From Hypsibius dujardini (Eukaryota > Tardigrada > Eutardigrada > Parachela > Hypsibiidae), in assembly GCA_001579985.1 (NCBI GenBank), contig LRSR01010857.1, forward strand, positions 1 to 23,354: 23,354 nt of DNA, read 5' to 3'. Within the stretch, counting starts at the first letter, position 1. Every line of letters starts with the position of its first letter. Below, one piece after another: positions 1-11,342 of the stretch. A program made the position numbers and the translations under genes. The notes beneath the pieces are model-generated. The model searched no databases, had not been told where the DNA came from, and saw only the letters and a list, made by a program, of their open reading frames with translations.

Positions 1-150
1 CAAATTCTATGACTCTCGTGATGCCTCGCTAGCGAAATGAGCCAACAACCTTTCCGTTTGTTTTTATTGTTTTTTTGCTCCGATATCTACTCATACCATT
101 CCGTCATATTGCCCACGTATATTTTATAAAGAAATCCCATTTCATATCAA

Positions 151-321
151 TCATAATCCATCAGTTCCGCCGTGTGAAGTGACACTGACATTTGTAGAAT
201 TGCCCAACATAGCCTCCAACAGGGAACTCGTGTTGCTGGCCTGCTCAATGAGAGCCTTGACGCTCATCTGTCCCAAGAGCTCCTCCAGCAGAATTGCAAA
301 CGTGAAGAGCAAAGAGAAGCT
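151..321 (-). CDS. Chemoreceptor-like gene, exon 4 (last seen)
   Basis: Acceptor TTGTTTTTGCAG precedes base 321 in phase 0. The exon reads FSLLFTFAILLEELLGQ, then a polar helix, and then runs to TGA at 153-151. The final residues (SVTSHGGTDGL) look like intron read-through. A donor-like GTCAGT inside the exon, in phase 0 after the codons for NSTN, could instead splice to a candidate exon starting at base 28. See findings. Confidence 0.6.
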   Translation of the reverse strand, partial: SFSLLFTFAILLEELLGQMSVKALIEQASNTSSLLEAMLGNSTNVSVTSHGGTDGL

Positions 322-3300
322 CTGCAAAAACAACACGAACGAAAAGCATTACGTAAAAATTCATACTCCGAATTTTGAGGGTTCTTATTATCAGCACTAC
401 TGATACATACCGCCACAATAAAGTTCCGATCGATGTGGAATATTCGAGCCGCACTTAAGTGGACTGGGAACATAGTGATGAGAAGACGGAAATCGGCCAG
501 CACATTTCCCAGTCCATTTCCCTATTGGCAGGGGAGAGAAAATGCACCACAATGATCGTACGGTTTATGTATGCGTCAATATTAGGCGGACACGTTTTCC
601 ATTTAAAGCGGTCTTACCACCTGCGCCTTAATCAAAGCGTAGCCTTCCATAGTGATCCGGTAGAGGATGAGATTTGTGTGTCCAGCCTTGTGCAAAGAAA
701 AATATACCAGGTAATGTATTTATGCAGCCGAATGGTGAGGTAAACTGACACACACACGTGTCAAACTACACCCATCAATTTCAAGTCCATTCAATCGATT
801 TTGTGGAATTATATAAAATCCGCAACCCATAATAACAAACTATTTTTACTTCGGTTTCTAATATCGAACGAATAAAGTATGGTCGCTTCTTTAAATCTAT
901 CAATAGTGTAGGACTACTTCAAGTTTATCGATCGAGCAAATATTTTCAGGCGAAATTTGAATCTAAACAATTTATTTAATTATCTATACAGCTTATTTAT
1001 CTATAAAGTTTAATCATCAACACAATCTATTTATTTATCTATGCAAGTTTTTTTACCATAAATTTAATGTTAATCTATATTTTAATCTCTACTTAATCAA
1101 TTCATTATACTTAAGAATTTATTAAAACCACCAAGGAGAAAGCATCCGCAGACTAAACTATTTCATTCAGATTTTTTTACAACATCGCAGTTTAACTTGA
1201 AGACAAGTAAATTTTTCTTGAAAATACCCAATCAATTTGAGAGGACCGAGATTTCGAGATTGGAGATCTCGTATTTTTTAGTTTGATTAGACACCTCAGA
1301 TGATCAATTTTACAATGAATTGTGGTTAGCTTGAACGGCATTAAAACATGCTTTCCTTTTGGACTGACTATTATAATGTCAAACAAAATTAATTGGGCTT
1401 TCTGGCCGCTAAAGGTGATATGATATTGGCAATTTCAGGTTTTAATTATGAAATAATTAGTAATTACCGATTCGGTTGCGAGCACCATGGGTATGTAGAG
1501 TACGGTAGCATAGGAAATGAAAACAATAGTCCCGAGGAGTTTAGCGGGAAATGAAACGGATGACTGTTCCTCGTGGGTCACCAAAACGGTCAGCATCCCA
1601 GCGGTGGAAACGACGTCCGATAAATAGGAGAACAGAATAACAAAGCCGAGATTGTGATTTAACCTCTCAATGAAGTGAAATAAGCCCGCCCGGGCATTCA
1701 TTAAGGTCTCCACTTCCGACGTCATCAAATCCAGTTCAATGCAGGAACCTACAATCCGAATCAGTCATATTTTTATTTTACATGTAATTTCTTTCTGTTT
1801 TCTTAGCAGCGAAGTTCTTTATTTGGCTATTATTATGATTGCTGCATTGATTTACTTAACTTACATATATTTATTCTTTCAAGATGGCTTATTTAAGTTT
1901 GAGCAAATCAAACTTGCCTATTTCTATTACTAAAGCGATTATATTATAAACACTACTTCCCATTGAAGAGTCATGACCATCATAACGATTATGCAATTCA
2001 TCATACTATAGTGTATTAATTTATACCTGTGTGGAATTTTCAATTCACTTATATATCAATAATTGGGCACATTATTATTTTCTTTCTTTTTAAACATATA
2101 TGGACCGTATCATATTATAGCTCATAAGAGTTTTGCTATCCACAAATTTTAATTTATTTTAACTTTACTTCCCAGTCCCCAATCTACCATATCCTAATCT
2201 CGTTCTGCCTTTCTGATTCGACATTATAAGCTGTTACTATATGACCCCCCCCCCTTTACATTAGGCCGGGCGAGAGGGGGGCTTGTGCAGCTGTTCAACT
2301 TCAGAGAACCTTTCAAAGAATGTTTACAAAATCGATTGAAATCGACCGTAATCCACAAAAATAATAACGTTTTTGTTTAAATAGCAGTGACCTATCGCTA
2401 CAAGCTATGAGCTATGCTAGTCTTGATTAACTACTGTATATTTAAAAGATATCTCATTGGCTCTAAAATTGGATTTTCTTTTTAAAAATAAAATACAGTT
2501 CTATTTTATTTAATGTTAAGAAAATAAATACATACTTAAATGCATATTTATGATTTAAAATCCCTGAATTTACATTATATATGAAGGTACGTTATTCAAA
2601 ATCTCATTTTAGTGTCGTTTCTTTTAACAAACTAAGCTTTAATAATTAAATGACCCCTTTGTCGGTGGATTTAAATTAGCTAAATAATTTTATTTAAATT
2701 CCAGTGTGTTATTCACACGACATTATAGCCGACGCACCTGTCCAGTTCAATTCCGCTTCCAGTTGCCTCTCCTTCCCGGCCACCCCGGGCATCTTGGCCT
2801 CCAACGCCGTCAAACTATTATTCAAAGCCGTGAAACAATCAAACACCATCAAGCAGCTCGTCACCATGCACAGCAAGACCAACTGCGACAGCACGTAGGG
2901 GAACCAGGAGAACATCGCCTCGAGCATCACGTACGCCCACACCGGAATCTCCAGTGTGAAGGGCTTCAGCATCACCGAACCGTTTGTCGCCAATTCCAAG
3001 GACTCTGTCATGTGGAACCCGTTCAACACACAAACCGGGAAAAAGGACCCGACACAGTAGATGACAACGACGGTATTGAAGATTGTCCATCTGGAGAGAT
3101 GTCGTAGCAACTTTTCCTTTGGAATGGTCGATCCGACAAGAATCTCCAGCTCGCAGATTAAGCCTCGCAAGTCGATATGACCTGCAGTTTTGTCGAGAGA
3201 ATTTAATGAATGAATTGATCCAGTCGAGGGAACATTGTTATCAGTTGAGATTCTATGAGTAATTCTGGAGTTTTCCTTTGGAAGGGTATCATAAGACTAC

Positions 3301-4440
3301 CATATTTTTCATTTCTTCTTTTTAGCAATACTGTGCGAATTATAATTATTTTTAACGGTAGTTTAATAGGAATGAAACTCCTATAGAACAATATATTTAA
3401 CCATAATCAATTAAATATGTGACCTAAAATATCATAGCGTAATCTTATGACCAAATACGGTACTAAATATTTGGAAAGACATCGAGACGTGACTCTTCAT
3501 TACTAACAATAAAAAGATCCGCAATGAAACTTCGTATATGACACGAAGACTGCACAGCGATTACTGTATATGTCAATTCTCGATATATTCTGTTTTTTTT
3601 TATCAGGGAGCACCAGCATGACAAGTTTCAGATCAGTACACGTAACCGATAAAATGATATTGCCGTTTGAACTGAACTTACATTAGTGTAAATATAAATC
3701 TATGACTATCGGCTTAAAAATAATAATGCTTTGAAAAAAAACTTGAATTATTTCGCTTCCATCAGCCAAGAAAAGTTTTTTATGGGCTGATTTGAATCTA
3801 AATCAAGTCAGTTACATTCCTTAAAATAATGTTGATGACTAAGTTTATTTGCTGGTTATTGAATTTCGAAACAGCATGAAGACGATAAAGTTACGCCCAC
3901 GGGGTCCCTTATTTATTTCTATACTCCAATCATCATTTCAGTTCTTGTTACAACGTGCTTTTTAATAATGCTGCCATTCAAGCAAAGAGATCCAGTGTAG
4001 TCAGTTGAGGAATGTTCTTTGTAAAGTTTACCTGCAGAGAGGAAAAGAATGACGCAGATGGCACGAATAGCGATAGCAATGTTTGGCAAAAGAGCCAACG
4101 CCCGGACCACAGGTCGCTCTTCTTTGTCTGCCACTGCCTGGTCCCCGGACAAGGCCGCCAAGCTGCGCACAACTAGATAGAGTGAGATGGGGGTAGCCGG
4201 AATGATGAGGATCAGGTAGATAAAGTGGCGAACCCGTTGAAGGGTGCAGCCTTTCGGGGCGTCGGCTGGCGATCGGTACCACAGCCCGAAAATGTTGAGA
4301 ACAAAGGACTGCCAGCTGAAAACTTGCTGGATATTACTCTTCTTAAGGGATATGACGGAAAGGACCTCTTTCGAGAAGGAAAGGTCATGCTTCACTACCA
4401 TCGTGTCGGAAGGGGAAAAGGAAAACCGTTTCCGGGGCAT
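151..4440 (-). CDS. Chemoreceptor-like multi-span membrane protein, 4 exons (3' end uncertain)
   Basis: Joined exons 4440-4032, 3181-2738, 1748-1468 and 321-151 give 434 codons and a TGA stop. Junction phases agree at every intron (1/1, 1/1, 0/0), and each intron has GT...AG borders. Seen: hydrophobic helices near residues 73-96, 112-134, 169-190, 217-249 (long), 318-341 and 355-393; no signal peptide. The length, the helix layout and a final stretch with EELLGQ then ALIEQASNTSSLLEAM resemble the insect gustatory/odorant receptor superfamily, ligand-gated cation channels of the plasma membrane (family knowledge). ATG 4440 is the first ATG after an in-frame stop near 4501; ATG 4401 is an alternative. 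No seventh helix or terminal TYxxxxxQF-type motif is seen, so the true gene may splice onward beyond base 1. The exon structure is well supported; the family is an inference. Confidence 0.68.
322..1467 (-). other. Intron 3 of the chemoreceptor-like gene
   Basis: AT-rich, with no further exon recognised. A stretch at about 960-1080 contains degenerate repeats of TTATTTATCTAT. Open frames here lack splice signals and protein-like composition. Confidence 0.6.
1468..1748 (-). CDS. Chemoreceptor-like gene, exon 3
   Basis: Acceptor TTGTAG precedes base 1748; donor GTAATT follows base 1468. Codes about residues 286-378, including an amphipathic start (EVETLMNARAGLFHFIERLN) and two hydrophobic helices (FVILFSYLSDVVSTAG and GTIVFISYATVLYIPMVLA). 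It ends in phase 0. Confidence 0.72.
1749..2737 (-). other. Intron 2 of the chemoreceptor-like gene
   Basis: AT-rich intron. It contains a run of ten C (2245-2254) and a run of six G (2276-2281) about 20 bases apart, able to pair as a hairpin in single strands. No other feature seen. Confidence 0.6.
2738..3181 (-). CDS. Chemoreceptor-like gene, exon 2
   Basis: Acceptor AACTGCAG precedes base 3181; the donor is GTGCGT after base 2738. Codes about residues 138-284 with two hydrophobic segments (TIFNTVVVIYCVGSFF and a long one around YVLSQLVLLCMVTSCLMVF). It begins and ends in phase 1, matching its neighbours. A potential N-glycosylation site (NGS) lies between the helices. Confidence 0.75.
3182..4031 (-). 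other. Intron 1 of the chemoreceptor-like gene
   Basis: AT-rich intron between matched phase-1 splice sites. Nothing else recognised in it. Confidence 0.6.
4032..4440 (-). CDS. Chemoreceptor-like gene, exon 1
   Basis: Codes residues 1-136 plus one base of codon 137. It starts with a basic, non-hydrophobic N-terminus (MPRKRFSF), then two hydrophobic helices (HFIYLILII..., ALALLPNIAIAI...). The exon ends CTCTGCAG before donor GTAAAC. The start codon has A at -3. Confidence 0.72.
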
Positions 4441-5186
4441 TTTTCTGTCCCTGGATGACTGTCTCCTGACAATGGGACGTGTAATTCGTCCAATATACAG
4501 TTAAAAAAATGTGTCGGTGTGTATGCCGGAGGATTTGTTTGCTTTGTGATGCAGGTGGTTTGAATATAAAGCAAGCTGATTTGCATGCGGTGAAAAGGTT
4601 AGATGACGGTGGATTGTGGGATGTCCTCCTAACTGTCCGTGGCATGTCTCGCAAGTCCCAACTGTGGTAGCAGGCACAGAGAACCCTTTGCAAGCTGGCC
4701 GATAGGATGGCTTCTGGTGAACCTCTTTCGACACACAGGCGGTTCGCACTGAGCGGTTTGAAAGGAGTTCCCAATGATTCAATTGTTTTGCGCCTGAACT
4801 AGACATCCGATTCTAAATGTGAAAATCTCAGATTATTGGCATCAGAGACAATTAGCGAAATGTGTTTTCATAAAGTTAGAAAAAAATCTTGCTTGATGTA
4901 AAAAAACCGCAATTGGAACTGGTTTTTTGTGACAAAGTGATCTAAAGTAACACGCCGCGTCCTCAGAGAGTTAACGGGAATAGTCTTCCCTCTTTCACCA
5001 ATATGTGACACCTTGATGGTTTGGCATCAAATAATGTGGTGTCACGAGGAAATTACAGGGTCTTACATTAGTGAGCTTAAAACAGTTTGCGTGGTAGTTT
5101 AAATTGCACGCTGAAGTCATATCTACGGGGGAGTTCCACTCGAGTGAATTTTAGCACTTCGTGCACGGGCATTTTTTCTGACGCCG
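4441..5186. other. Intergenic region upstream of the chemoreceptor-like gene
   Basis: Should contain the promoter of the minus-strand gene, but no TATA box or initiator could be assigned. Minus-strand open frames of about 100-130 codons (4385-4806) overlap the first exon in another frame and have His/Ser-rich, non-protein-like composition, so they are not called. It contains the hairpin listed separately. Confidence 0.5.
5005..5045. repeat. Nested inverted repeat (hairpin)
   Basis: GTGACACC (5005-5012) pairs with GGTGTCAC (5038-5045). Directly inside it, TTGATG (5013-5018) pairs with CATCAA (5025-5030). This gives 14 perfect base pairs, a 6-base loop and a 7-base bulge on the 3' side. No gene adjoins it. 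Confidence 0.7.
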
Positions 5187-5396
5187 TCACGATGCAAGTC
5201 GAATTTGATCGTGCACAGGCAGACAGCTGTATTCATGTTCGTGATAAGCCGTAAAAATGATCAGGTTAAATACAGCGGAAGTTTCTGTGTGCATACAAGA
5301 ATAATAGATGGATGAAGTAACTAGGTCAAAAACTATGGCGGCTATCCATGAAAAATTAATATTCGGTTGCGATACTTTCACACAACTGACTGTAGT
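5187..5396 (-). other. Weak open frame with one hydrophobic stretch
   Basis: A minus-strand frame reads NINFSWIAAIVFDLV and then a mixed segment, ending at TGA; an acceptor-like CTACAG lies just upstream. It might be an exon or relic of a membrane protein, but no partner exon with matching phase was found. Probably chance. Confidence 0.15.
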
Positions 5397-5849
5397 GTAG
5401 ATGCATAGAAAACTATTTATTTATAATTTTGGCTGCTGATTTTTAGTCATTTAAATTGCATCTGTTTGCTAATTCTCAACAGTTAAATGAATGCTATTGT
5501 TTTATCTCCTATCAGTAGTCCTAGTACTACTGTTGGTTGATACCCAACAGGTACCCAACACCTGCAAATAATATAGCCTATCTACTTAGTTAACCCATTT
5601 CTATTTACCATCACATTCTATGATGTACATACTCAGCTATTATTACGTACAAAGTTCCGCCATGTTGGCAGGAACTAGCACTTTAGATCAGGAACTATTC
5701 TTTATCCCTGACTATATAAGCGTGTGTTCGACAGTAATACGGAAAGTTTTTTCCTTTCACCTCATGTCTTCTCTACCAGTAAAGTCTTATCGCGATTCTT
5801 CTCCTATTATTCAATCTAAAAGCTCGTATTCTCAGGTTCTGTTGTCTTA

Positions 5850-6132
5850 GTAGGAACGAAACTTAACACTACATCCGATCATCTCAATTGAAACATTTGG
5901 TTCCCAGAGAGTATAGGCAACGGTGTTGTGAAAAATGTGACTGACGAAGCGGAAAATCGCGCCGAAGGATCCAAATGCTCCGAAGAAGAAAACCCCTAAA
6001 AGATCTTCGACAGGAGAAGCTGGATCCATCTGGAACTTTAGGAGGAAGTTGGCAGCCAGACTCCGTACCATTTTGGAAAAACAGAGATATTGGAGGATAC
6101 TTGAAGGTAGATCGCTGAGCGTCTCATATTGA
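5850..6132 (-). pseudogene. Candidate orphan exon of a membrane protein, possibly chemoreceptor-like
   Basis: On the minus strand an acceptor (TCCTTTAG) is followed by an open frame from base 6132. It reads ETLSDLPSSILQYLCFSKM, then a helix GVFFFGAFGSFGAIFRFV, and ends near a donor-like GTTAAG and a stop. The composition is protein-like, unlike most frames in this region, and its strand matches the chemoreceptor-like gene. No first exon or downstream partner is evident. It may be a fragment of a second receptor, a pseudogene, or chance. Function not recognised. Confidence 0.3.
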
Positions 6133-6269
6133 CTAAAGGAACGGGATTTCGCACATACCCTAGCTGCCTTGAGAGCACGGAAAATTTTTTTGGGCCAGTG
6201 GCAGTCCAACAACGCCAAGGAAAGACGTGCGAGTAATGGAGGAAATCTGCCTGCCAAAACTGCCATCAA

Positions 6270-8247
6270 TCAACTCCTCCATAAGATTTACGAAGACCAG
6301 AAAAGAAATTAGGCAGTGTTTCCAGAAGTGTCTATTGGAAATACTGGGAATAAAAGTGTTCAGAGAACTAGATCGCAAGATTGATTGCCTGATAAGATTT
6401 GTAAGAACTACTTTTCTTATCCTAAATGATTGTTTCTGATTATCATTGCTCCAAAAAACTCAGTTACAAAAAATAAAACTTGTCAGAAAAGAAAGCATTT
6501 GGGCGACACCTGAAAGCACCGATAAAGGAAGATAAGACATTGAGAAAAGAAAGAACGCAAAAAATAAAAATTGGGGCTCCCGGGCGGGAATGAATTCGAC
6601 TAAGAACAAAAAGTTCGTTTTAACCGAGCATATTTTGCTGATCGCTTTGGAAATGAGATTTGTCAGAAAACAGTGTTGTCGTCAAAAATTTACCAGACGC
6701 AAGCAATTTATTATCTAGTTTAACGGCGACAGCGCACCATCAAATAAACTTTTTAATCAATCGATCGATCAAATACCAAAACCTTCTAAAAGCGCATTCT
6801 GCGCCGACAACGTCCGATTGGCCATCGACATTGAAAGTGACTCCAGCTGCCTCGATCCAACAAAATTCTGGCGCCGGAAAGTTTGGGCCAGTTGAACGTT
6901 GCGGAAAATGAAATTATCTTTGAGAACCATCAAGAACATCCGGACTTTGTAAGGAATTTACTTCGCCATTTACAACTAAAATTATGATCAAAAGGAGCTC
7001 CGTAAAACTATTGCCTGATTTAGAAGTGGATCGAAATTGATTTGAGAAAGGAATATAAAACGAAAGGCGGAACGTTTATCTTAAATTTTTATCTTTCAAC
7101 GACCTCCGCACCGAGACTTATTGCGTTCATGCCAATTGAGGCGCTTGAATAATTTATTACCACTCATTGATATGCCTAACTAGCTTTTAACAGTACTGTG
7201 GTTTAAAACCAAATAAAACAAATAAGCAATGCAGAAGTTTGGTCGTATTCGATTCAACATCGACTCATTTCTTCATCTCAACCCAATTTCAATTTTTGCA
7301 CGAAAAATATCGGCATCACATTAGCATAACCCGTCAGAGAATATGACTTTTTCGGAACCATTAACAAAAGCTATAATAATAAGTTTCAGAATTCAAAATA
7401 TTTTTATTATTTAGTGGCAATACGTCTTGAATAGTGCCAGTAGTCAAGTTCCAATATTAAAAACTTGCGAATACTGACAATGGTTGGTGATATCATCATA
7501 TTTAGATGCTGCTAAGTAGATTGATGGATGCTAAGGTCTAAATCAAAAAAAAAGATACCGTTTTAAATATGCAATTTACTGCATTTAACTCTGCGTACGT
7601 ACTTGAACGTTTAACAGGAAAATTATTCAGAAACGCATAAAAATACAAGCACTTTGTTCACGGCCGGTTACTTATTTTGTTACATTGGAACTAAATGGAA
7701 AGAAATATAAATATAATATATTGGCAAATGAAATAGCGTCAGCCCCTACAAAAAGCTACAGGTCTTTCCTAAAACTAACGAAAAACAGGAGCGAGAAGGT
7801 AAACATAGGACGCAAAGCCTCAAGGGGATCTGAAGTAGACCCTCTGCTGAAAATCGTCTGACCCCCGTTGTGGAAAATTTGTTTTGAGTTGCAACTCTAT
7901 AAAATCAATAAAAAAAATTTAGGGGAAGGAGAGGGAGGCAAGGAGGCAAAAATGAGCAGCTAGTGATAAATTCGCTCTTGTCGTATGGCAAAGCTACCAC
8001 ATGCGTGCAAAAGACCGAAGCCGAACCAACTGCATTTTACGAGCAGTGTGCTTGACTTGGGTTTTTCTCACATTTGTTTTCCTCCATCTCCCCGACGGAA
8101 TAAACGCCCCGCTTTCGCATTTCTCAAACTCGCATATTTTATACTCGCACAATTTCCCGCATAATTTTTTTTCTGCCGTTGTTGTTCTTGTAGTTGCTGT
8201 CGTTGCGATTGCTGCCGCTGTTGTTTTTTCCTGCTGCTGCGACCGAC
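6270..8247. other. Long non-coding stretch
   Basis: No gene recognised. Open frames are short and lack splice partners; the 83-codon plus-strand frame at 6660-6911 has no family resemblance. Bases 8160-8240 are a low-complexity T/G/C-rich tract of TTG/CTG/GTTG-like units next to the decayed gene. Confidence 0.5.
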
Positions 8248-9237
8248 ATGTTGGATCAGGCTTCCACGTCCTCCGGCTCGCAGACTGCCACCACCGCCAT
8301 CAACAAACAGAAGCTGCTGAACTAGGAGAAGGGCATGGTGGCAGCCAAGACGAAGAAGGAGAAGAAAACTAACGCCAAGAACTTGGTTGCGTCTCAGAAG
8401 GCGTTCGACGACGTTTGGAAGAAGCGTTTCCTGATAAGTTTGTCTCTGTTTATATTGTTTTTAGTATTTTTATTTACGTTATTCTAATTTTAATAATGAT
8501 AAATTGAATTGCTGGATCACCTAAATAAATGAATCGTTGCTTATTAGACTTTTTTAGTCATTAGTTGACTAAACAGAGGTTCAAGCGATAGAATAAATAA
8601 TTGATTGAATATTTGTTGAATCGGTTTGCGTTGCATTTCAAACGGCAGTGCATGTTTTGTGGTATTGGTTTTCGACGCACAATATTTCCCCAGAGCCATT
8701 AGAGTTGTAATTCACACACACGTTTTTCTTTAGATTTTATTTCATTCCACGGCGTCATCTAGAGCAAAAAAATTTTAATCGGATGCTCAACCCCCACCCC
8801 AGCGCAGTGCTGAAAAAAGGCCTGAAGGCTATTTCAGTGTGAAACCGAGACGCCGGGCTCTACTACGCCACCTTCATCGATGAGATGTTCGATGGAATTA
8901 TCAACGCCAACAATAGACAGGAATAAAAGTGGTGGAAAAGGGGCAAACCCCTGTCGCTGACAACCGAAAACTCAGTATTCTCAATTTTTATAGCAATCAC
9001 CAACTTCAATACTTTGTGACTCACCCCAAAGCAGGCATGAGCCCGAAATTTCACCTTCGCGTAAGACATTCTGGTTCGAATTACAATTATACCCAGTGAC
9101 AAGTGTTTTCTTTTTATAGTGCAAATTCTACGTTAAATTGACAAAGGTGAACATCCTAGCGCTTGCGGAGGATGAGAACCGCAAAATTGAGTTCGACTCG
9201 CCAAATCTGGACGACACCATGGACTATTGAGACACAG
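8248..9237 (+). pseudogene. Decayed multi-exon gene of unknown function
   Basis: Three plus-strand blocks with protein-like content lie in order. Block 1 (8248-8431) starts with an ATG (MLDQASTSSGSQTATTAINK) and becomes Lys-rich (AAKTKKEKKTNAKN, QKAFDDVWKKRF); it has an in-frame TAG after KQKLLN. Block 2 (about 8803-8921) reads AVLKKGLKAISV, then TGA, then AGLYYATFIDEMFDGIINAN. Block 3 (9120-9237) follows a good acceptor (TTTTTATAG) and reads KVNILALAEDENRKIEF, with TGA after DDTMDY. The expected donors look mutated: ATAAGT after block 1 and GAATAA after block 2, each one or two bases from GTAAGT-like consensus. Because introns are retained, a duplicated rather than retrotransposed origin is more likely. 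Protein family not recognised. Confidence 0.5.
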
Positions 9238-9849
9238 GTAGTATTCCACAAGAAGTCGCTTTTCCATAATACAAGACTTTTCTGACGAACCGCTGTTGGA
9301 GGATAAAAACTAGATCGGAACCCGATCACCGAGTCCCTCTGAATCGGATCCGAATATTTGTTATTTTAATGTTAACTTTGTTATGCCCCTAATTCGGTGC
9401 GGGATAAAACTTCACACTTTTCAAGGAATTTATTTTTTTAAATAGAACCCCTTTTCAAATTCAATAAGAAATCAAAAGTTTTCAACAGAATCTCGTTTGG
9501 GACGCAAAGGATCGGAATTAGGGGTCACTTGTAGAATGCTACTCAGCAATTAGCTGTCTGGTTTGAAACTGGCCCATAGCTCCGCCCTTAGCACCCAAAA
9601 ACAATTTTGTCAATGCTAATCAATTCCAAATAAAACCGGGAAGCGCAAAAATAATAAAAAATTGATATTTTTGCAGTGAAAATTACAGTAAGTGGACTCT
9701 TTCACCGATTTTGATATTTTGCTAGAAACGTTTTTCCAGATCAGTGTCAATGCAATAATTGTTTTAAGTCAACACTGATATAGTACTAAGGTGATATTAT
9801 TAGGCTAAGACATTTCACGTTCCACCTCTGAACTTCGCCCCAAGTGAGT
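9238..9849. other. Non-coding stretch
   Basis: Nothing assignable. A possible further relic block of the decayed gene (SDEPLLEDKN, then TAG, then SPSPSESDPN) lies at about 9280-9355, without a clear acceptor. Confidence 0.4.
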
Positions 9850-10122
9850 TTACAATAAATTTCTGTCTGTAAGTCTGTCTGTGTTCTTAGACACGTAGTC
9901 AAATATGCAGATCGATAGAGCAGCAAAGGCACTTAAAGTAATCCATAAATATATTGATAAAAGTATCTGTAATAGTTGGTACAGTACCGTTTCGTGTATG
10001 CCGAAATCAGACACGGTTTTGAACTGATATTCCGGGCAAAAAAAGAGGAAAATAAAAAAGGACCAACTGCAGCTGTGGCGCAAACTTTCCGTGACCGACG
10101 ATGTTGATACATTTCCAAATAA
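9850..10122 (-). pseudogene. Chemoreceptor-like membrane-helix fragment
   Basis: On the minus strand an acceptor (TTGATTTTTCAG) precedes base 10122, then an open frame runs to a stop at 9850. Two hydrophobic helices are seen (WSFFIFLFF and a longer one, LLQILLSIYLWITLSAFAALSICIFDY). The second helix, with FD then a polar stretch, resembles the fourth helix of the 151-4440 gene, which ends CLMVFDCF. No preceding or following exon was found, so this is probably a fragment or dead copy. A chance hydrophobic frame is possible. Confidence 0.35.
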
Positions 10123-11323
10123 CTGAAAAATCAAAAACAAATCCCCAAGTTAACTGAACAGGTCGTACAGTCGTTCCCAGACCATGCAAAACTCACATCT
10201 AACGAACATCACCTCCCAGCTTATCATAAACTACGAATCTTAGCTAATGGTACACCATCAGTTACAAGATAACGAAACTGCGCAAAAAACGCATGTACGC
10301 ACCACCACATAGAAAGCGACTGTCACTCCACGAAATTCAAGATTCGGTCATACTTCAATCAATAAAGAGTGCGGCAAATATAGCGTAACTTAAGGACGGC
10401 GTGAAGTTAGAATTGAATTGCTATACATGATTCAAATCGCACGAGCTCTATTGTCCGCCGAACCTCGAGCCGTCACGCCATTATTCTACAGTTTCGACAA
10501 TGGCCACATGTTTGCACCTCAATTCATTATGACAATACATGGTGGTTGAGGATGAAGAAAAATTGTTAAAATATAAATCTCACGTACTAAACCAAATGAT
10601 CCGGTCAAAAATTTGCGTGAAAACTATTCGCGAGGTTTTATGTAATCCCATGAATGTTTTGTTCACTCCGGATTCGATGCAGGCTGACGAAGTCATTTTT
10701 GCCATAGCACATTTTCTGCATATCGGTCCCATTATTGGCAAATGATACGAGGTTTTGCAGGCCATCGAGAAAATAAACGTTTGTGGAACAAAGTAACTAT
10801 AAAGAAGAATAGTATATCGCTATTTGTTAGCACAAACGGTATGGGAAGTTCTAGAAGGGCAGTTTGCTCACAGACAAGAATACGTCGGTTTAAGCACTCA
10901 TACCATCTTAGAAATATACCTTAAATAAGTGTTACTATGAAATATCAGTCTTATTGTTGTTCTAACTGGCAATGACTTCAGCTTGAACGCAACCTGCAAA
11001 TAAGAAAGAAAGAAATCAGTCGATATGCGGTTATGGTACGGTTACCAAGGTGCGTGCTCAAACGGAAATTCAAAATTGGTCCTTGTGAATTGCCCATATG
11101 TGTACTAATGCAGTTGGAGCATGGATATATGATTAAAATGATCAAATAGGAACAGAAACGGGTTTTAGACTTTGTTCTCTGAATAATTTGGGAATTAAAC
11201 AGGGTATCACGGCTGGACTTCTTTGCGTTCCTAATAAAACAAGAATGAATTTCGCAATAAAAGTGCTGGGTACTTATACACAGTGATGAATTTAGCCCTA
11301 TTGTCACGGGACAGAATACTCTC
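10123..11323. other. Non-coding stretch with one weak open frame
   Basis: A 68-codon plus-strand frame at 10539-10745 (VVEDEEKLLKYKSHVLNQM...) has reasonable composition but no recognised family or convincing splice sites. It is followed at 10758 by a TTTTGCAG acceptor-like motif. Nothing else is recognised before the piggyBac insertion. Confidence 0.3.
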
Positions 11324-11327
11324 TTAA

Positions 11328-11342
11328 CCCTCTGGTAACCAG
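11328..11342 (+). repeat. piggyBac terminal inverted repeat, left
   Basis: CCCTCTGGTAACCAG directly inside the left TTAA. It matches the right end at 13 of 15 bases. Confidence 0.9.

Noticed and set aside
2706-3107. 133-codon plus-strand frame rich in His/Gln/Arg
   Set aside because: Antisense of chemoreceptor exon 2; composition typical of a shadow frame.
4225-4504. Two plus-strand open frames opposite the first chemoreceptor exon
   Set aside because: Antisense shadows of a real exon; no independent family resemblance.
4959-4977. CCTCAGAGAGTTAAC resembling the piggyBac end TCTCAGAGGGTTAAT
   Set aside because: Only a short partial match, no second end nearby; likely chance.
8001-8372. 123-codon plus-strand open frame
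   Set aside because: Its middle is a low-complexity Val/Ala run from TTG/CTG repeats, and its end overlaps block 1 of the decayed gene in another frame. No splice or start support.
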